A stretch of DNA of 64,000 nucleotides from Proteus faecis (GTDB lineage: Bacteria; Pseudomonadota; Gammaproteobacteria; Enterobacterales; Enterobacteriaceae). The notes under the pieces are model-generated. The model was not told where the DNA came from and did not search any database. It was given only the letters and a program-made list of their open reading frames with translations. Shown here piece after piece: positions 22,143 to 32,192 of the stretch. Position 1 is the first letter of the stretch. Each line of letters opens with the position of its first letter. The stretch is from assembly GCF_003144395.1 (NCBI RefSeq), contig NZ_PENZ01000007.1:62001-126000 (forward strand). Direction: 5' to 3'. A program made the translations under genes and the position numbers.

Positions 22143-22382
22143 ATGTCTGACGAAGATTTTTCCCCTGAAAAAATATCTTTAAATGTGTTTCAACAATCTC
22201 CTTTAACTGCACTTGAAGATAACAGCACACTGCTTGTGTGTGATGACAACAAAACTCCGTTATTCTATTGTCTTTCTAAAGAAGACTATGATGCATTGAT
22301 TGAGCGAGTTATGGATGCAGAACTTGCAGCGATCGTTCTTGAACGTCGCCAAAATAAATTAGATGAGCTAAATTTAGACTAA
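22143..22382 (+). CDS. Orphan StbD/Phd-type antitoxin-like protein
   Basis: 79-residue acidic protein. The segment LLVCDDNKTPLFYCLSKEDYDALIERVMDAELAAIVLERR resembles the second half of StbD/Phd/YefM-type antitoxins, where a strand giving PxFYC is followed by a helix with DAELA. The start at 22143 has a GGAG site; an upstream in-frame ATG at 22107 lacks one. No toxin gene follows: the next feature is a terminator and then convergent rluF. It may be a solitary antitoxin relic or a domesticated regulator. Confidence 0.6.
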   Translation: MSDEDFSPEKISLNVFQQSPLTALEDNSTLLVCDDNKTPLFYCLSKEDYDALIERVMDAELAAIVLERRQNKLDELNLD

Positions 22383-22420
22383 TTTTATCGATGCTATAAT
22401 TTGTCGTAAATAGAACAAAC

Positions 22421-22447
22421 AAAAAACACCCTTTCAGGTGTTTTTTT
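22421..22447. terminator. Bidirectional terminator
   Basis: AAAAAACACC-CTTTCA-GGTGTTTTTTT has an A-tract on one side and a T-tract on the other, so it can end both the antitoxin-like gene on the + strand and rluF on the minus strand. Confidence 0.85.
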
Positions 22448-22474
22448 GTTTTTATCGCATCTTTAACAATGAAA

Positions 22475-23356
22475 TTAACGTTTTTTCTTTTTACGACCCG
22501 GCTGAACAAAACGCTTACGGGAATTATTTTCCGTTTCTTTGGTTTTTGTTTGAGGAATATGAATACCCAATGCTTTCGCATTACTACTGATCTGTTTCTT
22601 CGGCTTATTTTGCTTCGCTTTAGGTGGTGCTTCTGATGTTGATTTTTCAATCGCGTCAAAGAGTTTGATCAGCTCATCATCCGTTAGGTCTCGCCATTCA
22701 CCGACTGGTAATCCAGATAGACTAACATTCATAATACGAATACGTTCAAGCTTAGTGACTTCATAACCAAAATATTCGCACATACGACGAATTTGGCGAT
22801 TTAACCCTTGAACTAAGGTGATACGAAACACCATCGGCGCTTCTTTCTTAACCTTACATTTCTTAGTTTTTTGTCCCATGATAGGAACACCCGCACCCAT
22901 TCCACGAATAAACTCATCTGTGATTGGTTTATTCACTGTCACAAGGTACTCTTTTTCATGATCATTACCCGCACGTAGGATTTTATTGACTAAATCACCG
23001 TGGTTGGTCAAGAAAATCAATCCTTGTGAATCTTTGTCCAAACGCCCAATTGGGAAAATGCGGGTACTGTGGTTAACATAGTCAACAATATTATCTTTTT
23101 CGCCATCATCTGTGGTACTCACAATACCCACTGGCTTATTCAGCGCAATCAAAACCAGCTCAGAGTTATCCTGTGCTTCAATCAATCGACCATTGACTTT
23201 GACTTCATCACCAGCAAATACTTGGTCGCCAATACTGGCGCGTTTGCCATTAATAAGAACAAGCCCTTGCTCAATATAACGGTCAGCCTCACGACGTGAG
23301 CAGATCCCGCTTTCACTGATATATTTATTAAGACGAGTAGATAAATTGGTGTCCAT
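22475..23356 (-). CDS. rluF: 23S rRNA pseudouridine(2604) synthase RluF
   Basis: Makes pseudouridine at position 2604 of 23S rRNA and at U35 of tRNA-Tyr. An N-terminal S4 RNA-binding domain ([19 protein letters not shown]) is followed by the RsuA-family catalytic domain with the aspartate in [11 protein letters not shown] basic C-terminal tail ends in PGRKKKKR as in E. coli RluF. The start at 23356, behind GGAGGG, gives 293 residues against 290 in E. coli. Confidence 0.95.
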   Translation of the reverse strand: MDTNLSTRLNKYISESGICSRREADRYIEQGLVLINGKRASIGDQVFAGDEVKVNGRLIEAQDNSELVLIALNKPVGIVSTTDDGEKDNIVDYVNHSTRIFPIGRLDKDSQGLIFLTNHGDLVNKILRAGNDHEKEYLVTVNKPITDEFIRGMGAGVPIMGQKTKKCKVKKEAPMVFRITLVQGLNRQIRRMCEYFGYEVTKLERIRIMNVSLSGLPVGEWRDLTDDELIKLFDAIEKSTSEAPPKAKQNKPKKQISSNAKALGIHIPQTKTKETENNSRKRFVQPGRKKKKR

Positions 23357-23539
23357 GCTTCCCTCCGTAAACTGCGAAATATACATCAATTGGATAGGGA
23401 TAGAAACTCTATAACACCAGCATTCAAGAATAGATTTTTTATACTCTGTTTTTTTAATTAAAAACGCAAAAAATAGAAAAAGTAACCCAAAAGAAAATAG
23501 TAATTTCCCTTTAAATTACTTTAAAGATAGCGAGATGAA

Positions 23540-24454
23540 TTAGCACTGCTTATTTTGTGAAGGTAAAACAATATAAGTACCACTAAAAACAGCACCGACA
23601 CCTTCATCACCACAAATATCAACATCTAGCTTAATTCGTGCCTTGCTCCCTTTCGCTAATCGCCCTAAATCTCCACTTAAATTTTCCATATCGGCAACAG
23701 CAGCAGGACGCCCTGATACAGGTTTCCGATAACGAATATGAGCATCCACCAGCACAATATCACCTTGCAATTTATGCTCTTGCATTAATAGCCAAATCAA
23801 TCCCCAACCCGTTAATGTTGCGAGTGAAAATTGGCTGCCTGCAAAAATAGTGTGATGAGGGTTTTGGTTCCCCGCTTCTGGAATAGTGGTATAAAAACGC
23901 GTTCCCGTATATTGAGTAATACGTAACCCCATTTTTTCACTTAATGGGATATGTTGATGCCACTGTTTTTGTAATTCAGCGCACCAATCTGGTCGATGAA
24001 GAATATCATCTAAAGACTCAATACTTTTTTTCATAAAAAAGTGCTTAATGGGTGTTGTTTGCGGGCCTGTGACTAGACCACAATTTTCATAACCCAATTT
24101 TTCAAAGAAGCTTACAGATTCTTCCCTTGCACTGCACACTATTCGTTTTATACCTTCTTGACGAGCAAGTGATTCTAACGCCATAGCGACTAATGAGCCT
24201 AAACCTTTTCCTTGTGCGTCTGTACGCACCGCCATAAAGCGAATAGCACCTTCGTTATCAGCATTGATATAAAGTCGTCCAATCGCAACAGGTTGTCCTG
24301 TTTCATCGACAACCATTTGGTGATGTGCAAAGGTGTCATAACCGTCTTTTTCAGAGCCTTCAGGTTGATGTAGAGGTTTACGAAGCATTTCCCAGCGAAA
24401 AGCATAATAGGCATCAAATTCTGCCTCTGTTTTTGGGGTTCGTAAATGGTACAT
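23540..24454 (-). CDS. yiiD: YiiD family GNAT/thioesterase-fold fusion
   Basis: 304-residue two-domain protein like E. coli YiiD. Residues 1-145 are a GNAT acetyltransferase domain with the acetyl-CoA loop [14 protein letters not shown]. Residues about 155-300 form the YiiD C-terminal hot-dog (thioesterase-like) domain with [22 protein letters not shown]. Published work on the E. coli homologue assigns malonyl-ACP decarboxylase activity (MadA), feeding fatty acid initiation; I carry this over by homology only. It lies 36 bases after dtd on the same strand. Confidence 0.88.
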   Translation of the reverse strand: MYHLRTPKTEAEFDAYYAFRWEMLRKPLHQPEGSEKDGYDTFAHHQMVVDETGQPVAIGRLYINADNEGAIRFMAVRTDAQGKGLGSLVAMALESLARQEGIKRIVCSAREESVSFFEKLGYENCGLVTGPQTTPIKHFFMKKSIESLDDILHRPDWCAELQKQWHQHIPLSEKMGLRITQYTGTRFYTTIPEAGNQNPHHTIFAGSQFSLATLTGWGLIWLLMQEHKLQGDIVLVDAHIRYRKPVSGRPAAVADMENLSGDLGRLAKGSKARIKLDVDICGDEGVGAVFSGTYIVLPSQNKQC

Positions 24455-24490
24455 ATCTGAGCTCCTTTTAACATCACTGCACGTTCGATG

Positions 24491-24928
24491 TTATACCTGT
24501 AACCAAAAGGTGACTGGGCCATCATTAGTCAGTGTGATTTGCATATCCGCGGCAAACTGGCCTGTTTGAGTTTCCAAACCTTGTTGCTGACATTGTTCAA
24601 TAAAGTAATGATAGAGATTTTTCGCTAATTCTGGGGGAGCGCCATTCGAAAACCCAGGACGCATCCCTTTTTGTGTTTCCGCGGCAAGTGTGAATTGAGA
24701 TACAACTAACAGACTACCACCCGCTTGTTGCACATTTAGGTTCATCTTGTCATTTTCATCACTAAATACGCGATAGCCACATACTTTTTCACATAATCTT
24801 TTGGCTTTCTGTTCGTTGTCGTCTTTCTCTACACCTAATAACACCAATAAGCCTTGATTAATAGCACCGACTGTTTCACCTGCAATATCCACCTTTGCCT
24901 GCGTCACTCGTTGAATTAATGCGATCAT
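24491..24928 (-). CDS. dtd: D-aminoacyl-tRNA deacylase
   Basis: Hydrolyses D-amino acids and mis-attached glycine from tRNA, protecting translation. The start at 24928 behind GGAGAGAGT gives 145 residues, the E. coli length. The trans active-site signature [26 protein letters not shown] and the C-terminal [10 protein letters not shown] (Gly-cisPro-type motif) are intact. In E. coli yihY lies between yihX and dtd; here it does not. Confidence 0.96.
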   Translation of the reverse strand: MIALIQRVTQAKVDIAGETVGAINQGLLVLLGVEKDDNEQKAKRLCEKVCGYRVFSDENDKMNLNVQQAGGSLLVVSQFTLAAETQKGMRPGFSNGAPPELAKNLYHYFIEQCQQQGLETQTGQFAADMQITLTNDGPVTFWLQV

Positions 24929-24995
24929 ACTCTCTCCAAAATAAATCAATAAAAAAGGATAACAAACTCAATCCATTGTTATCCTTACGATAGCA

Positions 24996-25613
24996 CTATT
25001 CTTCTACTGGGAGAGAAAAATCATAATCTTTGAAGTAATCGATAATGGTATTTTTATCAACCACATGCACTGCTTTCATACCAACCGAAAGAGCTGCATC
25101 GACATTAGTTTGTAAATCATCAAAAAAAATGGCGTCTTGTGCTTCAACATCTTCAGACTCCAAAACATACTTAAAGAGTTCAGGATCTGGTTTTCTCATA
25201 CCAAGATCTTGTGATAGGTAGAGAAAATCAGCAGAAGCTGCGATTTCAGGATAATGCTCGGGCCAGTAATCATGATGCAAGCGATTTGTATTTGATAACA
25301 CCACAACCCGATGTCCTTGCTCTCTTAATTTATTCATTATATCAATGACTTCAGGTCTTACTGCGATAAAAATAGCCTGCCATCCTTCAGCAAATTGCTC
25401 AAAACTTAAGTTCATGCCAAGTTCTGAGTTAATTTCTTCAGCAAATTCGATATCTGTAATATTACCGCGCTCATGTAATTTAAAAACTTCGCCGGCGGTG
25501 AAGTTCTTTTTTATACTTGCTAATGGAACACCACTCAGCTTACTCCATACTGCGAATACTCGGTTAAAATCGATATCAATAATCACATTACCCATATCAA
25601 AGATATAAAGCAT
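24996..25613 (-). CDS. yihX: HAD-like phosphatase YihX (glucose-1-phosphate phosphatase)
   Basis: 205-residue haloacid-dehalogenase phosphatase. Motif I is FDMGNVIID (residues 4-12) with the nucleophile Asp5, motif II is VVLSNTNR, motif III is around GMRKPD, and motif IV is FFDDLQTN. The E. coli enzyme dephosphorylates alpha-D-glucose-1-phosphate. The start at 25613 has GAGAGGA upstream and gives the family N-terminus MLYIFD. It precedes dtd on the minus strand with a 67-bp gap. Confidence 0.92.
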   Translation of the reverse strand: MLYIFDMGNVIIDIDFNRVFAVWSKLSGVPLASIKKNFTAGEVFKLHERGNITDIEFAEEINSELGMNLSFEQFAEGWQAIFIAVRPEVIDIMNKLREQGHRVVVLSNTNRLHHDYWPEHYPEIAASADFLYLSQDLGMRKPDPELFKYVLESEDVEAQDAIFFDDLQTNVDAALSVGMKAVHVVDKNTIIDYFKDYDFSLPVEE

Positions 25614-25857
25614 AAATCCTCTCCATAATAGAAAACTCATTTTACTTTAATCATAAATCGCTTTACTGAACAGGCTTAAACGCTAAAAAAGTACAATAAT
25701 CACACTTAATTTTTTTGTAAAACATAAAACCAGAAGAGGGAGAAATAAAAAAGAGATGAGAAAAAAGAAAGGATTGATAGAAAACTTATGCGGCAGAGAT
25801 TATTTTCCACCGCATTCGTCTTTTATAGCAACATATACTCATCAAGAGTATAAACTC

Positions 25858-25875
25858 AGGGCGCTAACGCGCCCT
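25858..25875 (-). terminator. Probable typA terminator
   Basis: AGGGCGC-TAAC-GCGCCCT, a 7-bp GC stem 26 bases after the typA stop. The downstream run on the minus strand is only moderately U-rich, so it may be a weak terminator. Confidence 0.55.
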
Positions 25876-25901
25876 AAGAATTATGTTATCAAAATAACGA
25901 A

Positions 25902-27719
25902 TTAGTCTTTGCTACGATAAGCACGACGACGATCGTTTTCTGACAGATAACGCTTACGCAGACGAATAGACTGCGGAGTGACTTCAACTAACTCATCGTC
26001 ATCAATAAATTCTAATGCTTGTTCTAATGTTTGTTTCAGGTGTGGAGTCAGCGTTGTCGCCTCATCTGTACCAGAAGCACGCATGTTAGTCAGCTTCTTA
26101 CCAGTTAAACAGTTTACTGTTAAGTCATTAGAGCGAGTATGAATACCAATCACTTGGCCTTCATAAACTTCTGCACCATGAGTAACGAATAATTTACCAC
26201 GGTCTTGTAAGCTATACAGTGCGTAAGCAACGGCTTTACCTTGGCCATTAGAGATCATAACACCGTTATTACGGCGACCGATTTCACCAGGACGAACATC
26301 ATCATAGTGACTGAATGTTGCATACAGTAAACCAGTACCTGATGTCATGGTCATAAATTCAGTACGGAAACCAATCAGACCACGGCTAGGAATGATGTAA
26401 TCTAAACGTACACGTCCTTTGCCATCTGGTTGCATATCACGCATTTCGCCTTTACGCTCACCCATCGCTTGCATCACATCACCTTGGTGCTGTTCTTCAA
26501 TATCGATAGTCACTTGTTCGAAAGGCTCTTGTTTACGACCGTCAATATCACGGAAGATAACTTTAGGACGAGATACACCTAATTCGTAACCTTCACGACG
26601 CATATTTTCAATCAGAACTGACAGGTGAAGCTCACCACGACCTGATACACGGAATGCATCTGGATCTTCAGTTTCTTCTACACGTAATGCTACGTTATGG
26701 ACTAACTCTTTTTTCAGACGATCTAAAATCTGACGAGAAGTCACAAACTTACCTTCACGGCCACAGAAAGGTGAAGTATTAACACAGAAATACATGCTAA
26801 CAGTAGGTTCATCAACAGCTAATGCAGGTAATGCTTCAACAGCACCTGTTTCACAAATCGTATCAGAGATATTCAGTTCGCCTAAGCCTGTAATAGCGAT
26901 GATATCGCCAGCTTCTGCAACTTCAACTTCAATACGTTCTAAGCCTAAGTGACCTAATACTTTACCGACTTTACCGTTACGAGTATTACCTTCACTATCG
27001 ATGATAGTCACTTGTTGGTTAGGTTTAACCTTACCACGTTTGATACGACCGATACCGATAACACCTAGGTAATTGTTGTAGTCCAACTGAGAAATTTGCA
27101 TCTGGAATGTGCCTTCCAGATCCACTTTTGGTGGCTCTACATATTTGACAATAGCTTCATATAACGGAGTCATATCTTCAGCCATGTCATTGTAATCTGT
27201 TCCCGCAATACCGTTTAATGCAGATGCATAGATAATTGGGAAATCAAGTTGTTCGTCAGTTGCACCTAAGTTTACGAACAGGTCAAATACCTGATCAACA
27301 ACCCAGTCTGGACGTGCACCAGGGCGGTCAACTTTATTGATAACAACAATAGGTTTTAAGTTGTTAGCAAACGCTTTTTGTGTCACAAAACGAGTTTGTG
27401 GCATTGGGCCATCCATCGCGTCAACCAGCAATAGAACGCTGTCTACCATAGACATAACGCGTTCTACCTCACCACCGAAGTCGGCGTGTCCTGGGGTATC
27501 TACGATGTTGATACGATAGTCATTCCATTTAATCGCTGTATTTTTCGCAAGAATAGTAATTCCGCGCTCTCTTTCGAGATCATTTGAGTCCATCACGCGC
27601 TCAGCAACGGTTTCACGTTCACCGAACGTACCAGATTGCTGTAGTAATTTATCGACGATAGTTGTTTTACCATGGTCAACGTGGGCGATGATGGCGATAT
27701 TACGCAAGTTTTCGATCAC
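25902..27719 (-). CDS. typA: Translational GTPase TypA/BipA
   Basis: Ribosome-binding GTPase involved in ribosome assembly and stress adaptation. G1 [10 protein letters not shown]2 RGITI, G3 DTPGH and G4 NKVD are all present, followed by translation factor domains II, III and V and the BipA-specific C-terminus ending [15 protein letters not shown] chose a GTG start at 27719 because a TGAGG ribosome site sits 8 bases upstream and the protein then begins at the conserved [19 protein letters not shown] codons at 27737 and 27764 lack such a site. This gives 605 residues (607 in E. coli). Divergent from glnA. Confidence 0.96.
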   Translation of the reverse strand: MIENLRNIAIIAHVDHGKTTIVDKLLQQSGTFGERETVAERVMDSNDLERERGITILAKNTAIKWNDYRINIVDTPGHADFGGEVERVMSMVDSVLLLVDAMDGPMPQTRFVTQKAFANNLKPIVVINKVDRPGARPDWVVDQVFDLFVNLGATDEQLDFPIIYASALNGIAGTDYNDMAEDMTPLYEAIVKYVEPPKVDLEGTFQMQISQLDYNNYLGVIGIGRIKRGKVKPNQQVTIIDSEGNTRNGKVGKVLGHLGLERIEVEVAEAGDIIAITGLGELNISDTICETGAVEALPALAVDEPTVSMYFCVNTSPFCGREGKFVTSRQILDRLKKELVHNVALRVEETEDPDAFRVSGRGELHLSVLIENMRREGYELGVSRPKVIFRDIDGRKQEPFEQVTIDIEEQHQGDVMQAMGERKGEMRDMQPDGKGRVRLDYIIPSRGLIGFRTEFMTMTSGTGLLYATFSHYDDVRPGEIGRRNNGVMISNGQGKAVAYALYSLQDRGKLFVTHGAEVYEGQVIGIHTRSNDLTVNCLTGKKLTNMRASGTDEATTLTPHLKQTLEQALEFIDDDELVEVTPQSIRLRKRYLSENDRRRAYRSKD

Positions 27720-27829
27720 AAAATTTGCCTCAGGCATTGTAGAAATAAGCGCAGTATTGTACACGCTTTAGACGAGAGACTAAACAAGATCACAATAATG
27801 ATTGCTTAACAATATGCAATTAATTGAAT

Positions 27830-27845
27830 TGTGATCCTTTTCACG
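27830..27845. promoter_or_regulatory. CRP-like site upstream of glnA
   Basis: TGTGATCCTTTTCACG matches the CRP core TGTGA-N6-TCACA except at the last base. In E. coli CRP acts at the sigma-70 promoter glnAp1, so this position is expected. It could also affect divergent typA. Confidence 0.6.
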
Positions 27846-27873
27846 CCTCAGAATTTAGTAGTATCCGTTCGAT

Positions 27874-27890
27874 TGCACCAAAATAGTGCA
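27874..27890. promoter_or_regulatory. NtrC (GlnG) site 1 for glnA
   Basis: TGCACCAAAATAGTGCA, close to the NtrC consensus TGCACC-N5-GGTGCA. It is the distal of two enhancer sites upstream of the sigma-54 promoter, 34 bases from the second, which allows cooperative binding. Confidence 0.85.
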
Positions 27891-27907
27891 GCTAATTAGG
27901 CTTAATT

Positions 27908-27924
27908 TGCACCAATTTTGTGCA
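27908..27924. promoter_or_regulatory. NtrC (GlnG) site 2 for glnA
   Basis: TGCACCAATTTTGTGCA, the proximal NtrC enhancer site. It is about 75 bases upstream of the -24 element, the normal arrangement for an NtrC-activated promoter. Confidence 0.85.
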
Positions 27925-27997
27925 ATAATTAAAAAATCACAGGAGATATTCTACACTAAACTTCATCAATACAGTATATATCCCTTTTTAGATAAGT

Positions 27998-28013
27998 TGG
28001 CATGCTTTTCGCA
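27998..28013 (+). promoter_or_regulatory. Sigma-54 promoter of glnA
   Basis: TGGCATGCTTTTCGCA has the -24 GG and -12 GC with correct spacing (consensus TGGCAC-N5-TTGCA). It lies 84 bases before the glnA start and downstream of two NtrC sites, corresponding to glnAp2 of E. coli. Confidence 0.85.
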
Positions 28014-28096
28014 ATAGAATTTGGGTGAGCAAAAAATTCACCGAAAAATGTGTAAGGCCACTGCACTCAATAAAACCATTCGCCAGGAGAGTTCCT

Positions 28097-29506
28097 ATGT
28101 CCCTTGAACATGTATTATCCATGATTGAAGAACATAAAGTTAAATATATTGACTTACGTTTCACTGATACCCGCGGTAAAGAACAACATCTTACTATTCC
28201 GGCTCATCAGGTTAACGATGATTTCTTTGAAGAAGGAAAAATGTTCGATGGTTCCTCTATTGGTGGTTGGAAAGGCATTAACGAATCAGACATGGTACTG
28301 ATGCCAGACGCAACAACGGCAATGCTTGACCCATTTTTCCAAGATCCAACCTTGATTATTCGTTGTGACGTTTTAGAACCCGGCACAATGCAAGGTTACG
28401 ATCGCGACCCTCGCTCTATCTCAAAACGTGCTGAAGATTATTTAAAATCAAGTGATATTGCAGACACAGTACTGTTTGGACCAGAACCAGAATTCTTCCT
28501 ATTTGATGATATTCGTTTCAAAAATGATATTTCAGGCGCATCTTACGCTATCAATGATATTGAAGCGGCATGGAACACCAATACCAAATATGAAGATGGC
28601 AACAAAGGTCACCGCCCAATGGTTAAAGGGGGTTATTTCCCATTACCACCGGTTGACTCATCACAAGATATTCGTTCTACCATGTGTAACATCATGGAAG
28701 AAATGGGCTTAGTCGTTGAAGCACACCACCATGAGGTAGCAACTGCTGGTCAAAATGAAGTGGCAACTCGCTTTAATACCATGACTAAAAAAGCAGATGA
28801 AACCCAAATTTATAAATACGTGGTACAAAACGTGGCTCACGTATTTGGTAAAACAGCGACCTTTATGCCAAAACCATTAGTTGGTGATAACGGTTCAGGT
28901 ATGCACTGTCATATGTCACTGTCTAAAAACGGTGTAAATCTGTTTGCGGGTGATAAATATGGCGGATTATCTGAAATGGCGCTGTATTACATCGGTGGTA
29001 TTATCAAGCATGCTCGTGCATTAAATGCATTTACTAACCCAACCACTAACTCTTACAAACGTTTAGTCCCAGGTTTTGAAGCACCTGTAATGTTGGCTTA
29101 CTCTGCACGTAACCGTTCAGCGTCAATTCGTATTCCAGTTGTCGCTAGCATGAAAGCACGCCGTATTGAAGTACGTTTCCCAGATCCTTTAGCAAACCCT
29201 TATCTTGCGTTTGCCGCACAGTTAATGGCTGGTCTGGATGGAATTATCAATAAAATTCATCCTGGTGATGCTATGGATAAAAACCTCTATGACTTACCGC
29301 CAGAAGAAGCAAAAGAGATCCCAACTGTCGCAGGTTCATTAGAAGAAGCATTAAATTCATTAGATGCAGATCGTGAATTCTTAACCCGCGGTGGTGTATT
29401 TACTGATGATGCTATTGATGCTTATTTAGAGTTATTACGTGCGGATGTTCAACGTGTACGTATGGCTCCACATCCTCTTGAATTTGAAATGTATTACAGC
29501 GCTTAA
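28097..29506 (+). CDS. glnA: Glutamine synthetase type I
   Basis: Dodecameric enzyme that makes glutamine from glutamate, ammonia and ATP, the main route of ammonia assimilation at low nitrogen. The start at 28097 has AGGAGA upstream and gives 469 residues, as in E. coli. [17 protein letters not shown], the ATP-binding [16 protein letters not shown] and the adenylylation tyrosine in NLYDLPPEE near residue 398 are all present, so GlnE control is likely. Expression should be controlled by the CRP, NtrC and sigma-54 elements upstream. Confidence 0.98.
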   Translation: MSLEHVLSMIEEHKVKYIDLRFTDTRGKEQHLTIPAHQVNDDFFEEGKMFDGSSIGGWKGINESDMVLMPDATTAMLDPFFQDPTLIIRCDVLEPGTMQGYDRDPRSISKRAEDYLKSSDIADTVLFGPEPEFFLFDDIRFKNDISGASYAINDIEAAWNTNTKYEDGNKGHRPMVKGGYFPLPPVDSSQDIRSTMCNIMEEMGLVVEAHHHEVATAGQNEVATRFNTMTKKADETQIYKYVVQNVAHVFGKTATFMPKPLVGDNGSGMHCHMSLSKNGVNLFAGDKYGGLSEMALYYIGGIIKHARALNAFTNPTTNSYKRLVPGFEAPVMLAYSARNRSASIRIPVVASMKARRIEVRFPDPLANPYLAFAAQLMAGLDGIINKIHPGDAMDKNLYDLPPEEAKEIPTVAGSLEEALNSLDADREFLTRGGVFTDDAIDAYLELLRADVQRVRMAPHPLEFEMYYSA

Positions 29507-29573
29507 GACTATTTTTATTGATAAACACTTAAGCCTAAATGTAAAACTGTTTTTTTTGCCGTGAAGCTATTTT

Positions 29574-29597
29574 GCCCATCTTCGGATGGGCACTTTT
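29574..29597 (+). terminator. glnA terminator / possible 3' UTR sRNA end
   Basis: GCCCATC-TTCG-GATGGGC has a UUCG tetraloop closed by C-G and is followed by ACTTTTCTCCC. It sits between glnA and glnL and would reduce read-through. In E. coli the glnA 3' UTR yields the sRNA GlnZ, and the same arrangement is possible here. Confidence 0.65.
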
Positions 29598-29660
29598 CTC
29601 CCATTTAAGGAGTCAGTCTTTTCACTTACGCATTGGTTCATCAATGTAATAAAGGTAAGA

Positions 29661-29677
29661 TGCACTAAAATGGTGCA
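29661..29677. promoter_or_regulatory. NtrC site at the glnL promoter
   Basis: TGCACTAAAATGGTGCA, 14 bases before the glnL start codon. In E. coli an NtrC site in this place represses glnLp, limiting NtrB/NtrC made from the internal promoter. Confidence 0.8.
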
Positions 29678-29691
29678 ATGGGGTATTCAAT

Positions 29692-30738
29692 ATGGAAACG
29701 GCAGACTTACCTGACAACACATTAATTTTAGACTCATTGATTCACTCTGTATTAGTTATCAACAAAGAGTTTATTATTTGCTACGCAAATCATTCTGCGT
29801 TACAGGTTTTAGCACAAAGCCGTCGAAAATTATTTGAAACGCCTTTCACTGCCCTTTTCAGCTATTACTCTTTTGATGCTGATTTAATGCGTGAAACATT
29901 AGCGAATGGACAAAGCTTTACTGACAATGAAGTGATATTGGTGGTAAATAACCAATCACACACAATGTCGCTCAGTGCCCAACCGATTTCCGAACAACAT
30001 ATTTTGCTGGAACTGGCGCCTATGGATAGTCAACGCCGGTTAAGCCAAGAGCAGATACAACAAGCCCAGCAAATGGCTGCTAGGGAATTGGTTAGGGGGC
30101 TGGCACATGAAATTAAAAATCCGTTGGGAGGATTACGGGGTGCGGCTCAATTGCTAGCAAAATCCTTACCTGATCCTGCTTTAACGGAATATACGCAAGT
30201 CATTATTGAACAAGCTGATCGCCTACGTGTGCTGGTGGACAGATTACTCGGCCCCCAACATCCAGGGACAAAAACACATCAGAGTATTCACCATGTTGTT
30301 GAGCGCGTTGCTCAACTTATTTCGCTCGAATGTCCTGACAATGTTACCTTACTAAAAGATTACGATCCCAGCTTACCTGAGTTATCACATTACCCAGATC
30401 AGATAGAACAAGTACTGCTAAATATTACTCGTAACGCCTTACAAGCCGTTGAAAAAACAGGAGGGACGATTATTTTGCGTACCCGTACGGCTTTTCAAAT
30501 CACACTGCATGGTGAACGTCATCGCCTTGTTGCTCGTATAGATGTGATTGATACTGGTGATGGCATTCCTCCTCATCTACAAGATACGCTTTTTTATCCT
30601 ATGGTGAGTGGTAGAGAAGGTGGTAATGGATTGGGGCTCTCTATTGCGCGTAATTTAGTGGATCAACATGCAGGTAAAATCGAATTTACCAGTTGGCCCG
30701 GAAATACTGAGTTTTCTATTTATTTACCAATTAAGTAG
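29692..30738 (+). CDS. glnL: Nitrogen sensor histidine kinase GlnL (NtrB)
   Basis: Cytoplasmic kinase/phosphatase that with PII sets phosphorylation of NtrC. An N-terminal PAS domain (about residues 10-110) is followed by the H-box [20 protein letters not shown] with the phosphorylated His, then the N box [12 protein letters not shown] and G boxes DTGDGIPP and [13 protein letters not shown]. There are no membrane segments. The length is 348, like E. coli. Ten bases separate it from glnG. Confidence 0.97.
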   Translation: METADLPDNTLILDSLIHSVLVINKEFIICYANHSALQVLAQSRRKLFETPFTALFSYYSFDADLMRETLANGQSFTDNEVILVVNNQSHTMSLSAQPISEQHILLELAPMDSQRRLSQEQIQQAQQMAARELVRGLAHEIKNPLGGLRGAAQLLAKSLPDPALTEYTQVIIEQADRLRVLVDRLLGPQHPGTKTHQSIHHVVERVAQLISLECPDNVTLLKDYDPSLPELSHYPDQIEQVLLNITRNALQAVEKTGGTIILRTRTAFQITLHGERHRLVARIDVIDTGDGIPPHLQDTLFYPMVSGREGGNGLGLSIARNLVDQHAGKIEFTSWPGNTEFSIYLPIK

Positions 30739-30748
30739 GAGATAACCA

Positions 30749-32173
30749 ATGCAAAAAGGAAATGTATGGGTTGTTGATGATGACAGCTCTATTCGCTGGG
30801 TACTTGAACGTGCCATTTCTCGTGAAGGTATGTCTTGTAAAGCCTTTGAACATGCGAATGATGTGCTTAATGCACTCAATACAGAAATACCTGATGTGTT
30901 GTTATCAGACATTCGTATGCCTGATATTGATGGTTTATCTCTTTTAAAAATAATTAAAGAACAATATCCAACTCTGCCCGTTATTATTATGACGGCACAT
31001 TCTGATCTCGATGCTGCTGTTAATGCCTATCAACAAGGGGCTTTTGATTACTTACCAAAGCCATTTGATATCGACGAAACATTAGCATTAATTGACCGCG
31101 CCATTACTCATTATCGCGAACAAAAACAACCGAATACCGACGAAACCTCACTGCAATCAGTTACCGATATGATTGGTGAAGCTCCTGCAATGCAAGAGGT
31201 TTACCGTATTATTGGTCGGCTTTCTCGCTCTTCAATTAGTGTCCTTATTAATGGAGAGTCGGGTACAGGAAAAGAGTTAGTGGCACATGCATTACATCGC
31301 CACAGCCCAAGAGCATCCTCCCCTTTTATCGCCCTAAATATGGCGGCAATTCCTAAAGACTTGATTGAATCAGAGCTTTTTGGTCATGAAAAGGGAGCAT
31401 TTACAGGGGCTTCTCAAGTACGCCACGGTCGATTTGAACAAGCGAATGGTGGTTCACTATTTCTTGATGAAATTGGCGATATGCCTCTTGATATTCAAAC
31501 ACGTTTACTACGAGTCCTTGCTGAAGGGCAATTTTATCGAGTCGGCGGTTATGCACCTGTAAAAGTCGATGTGCGTATTATTGCCGCGACACACCAAGAC
31601 TTAGAAAAGCGGGTTCAAGCTGGTGATTTTCGTGAAGATCTCTATCATCGACTCAATGTAATACGTATTCAGCTACCACCATTACGCGATAGAACCGAAG
31701 ATATTCCCAGCTTGGCGCGCTATTTTCTGCAAAAAACAGCAAAAGAATTAGGTGTTGAAGCCAAAGTATTGCATCAACAAAGTTTGCAAATAATGATGGA
31801 ATACAACTGGTCAGGCAACGTTAGACAATTAGAAAATGTGTGTCGCTGGTTAACGGTAATGACGGCAAGCCAAGAGATTATGCCTCAAGATTTACCACAA
31901 GAAATTCGCCAACCTGATGAGAAAGCGAAAAATATCAATCGAATTGCTTCTTCTCAACATTGGTCACAACATCTTTCATTATGGGCAGATGAAGCATTAG
32001 GGGAAGGAAAAGAAAACATTTTAACAGATGCTCTACCTCAATTTGAACGCACACTATTACTCAGTGCCTTGGCATATACACAAGGGCATAAACAAGATGC
32101 AGCAAGATTATTAGGTTGGGGCAGAAATACACTAACCCGTAAATTAAAAGAGTTGGGGATAGAGGAATATTAA
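30749..32173 (+). CDS. glnG: Nitrogen regulator GlnG (NtrC)
   Basis: Sigma-54 enhancer-binding activator of nitrogen genes. The receiver domain carries the phosphorylated Asp in LLSDIRMPDIDG near residue 54. The AAA+ domain has Walker A GESGTGKE, the sigma-54 contact loop ELFGHEKGAFTGA, and Walker B GGSLFLDEIGDMP. A Fis-type helix-turn-helix (DAARLLGWGRNTLTRKLKELG) ends the 474-residue protein. It works with glnL on the glnA sites described here. Confidence 0.97.
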   Translation: MQKGNVWVVDDDSSIRWVLERAISREGMSCKAFEHANDVLNALNTEIPDVLLSDIRMPDIDGLSLLKIIKEQYPTLPVIIMTAHSDLDAAVNAYQQGAFDYLPKPFDIDETLALIDRAITHYREQKQPNTDETSLQSVTDMIGEAPAMQEVYRIIGRLSRSSISVLINGESGTGKELVAHALHRHSPRASSPFIALNMAAIPKDLIESELFGHEKGAFTGASQVRHGRFEQANGGSLFLDEIGDMPLDIQTRLLRVLAEGQFYRVGGYAPVKVDVRIIAATHQDLEKRVQAGDFREDLYHRLNVIRIQLPPLRDRTEDIPSLARYFLQKTAKELGVEAKVLHQQSLQIMMEYNWSGNVRQLENVCRWLTVMTASQEIMPQDLPQEIRQPDEKAKNINRIASSQHWSQHLSLWADEALGEGKENILTDALPQFERTLLLSALAYTQGHKQDAARLLGWGRNTLTRKLKELGIEEY

Positions 32174-32192
32174 TCCTCAATCCCTTCATCAA

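Noticed and set aside
27720-27764. ATG starts for typA at 27737 and 27764
   Set aside because: Neither has a ribosome site; the GTG at 27719 does and gives the conserved N-terminus.
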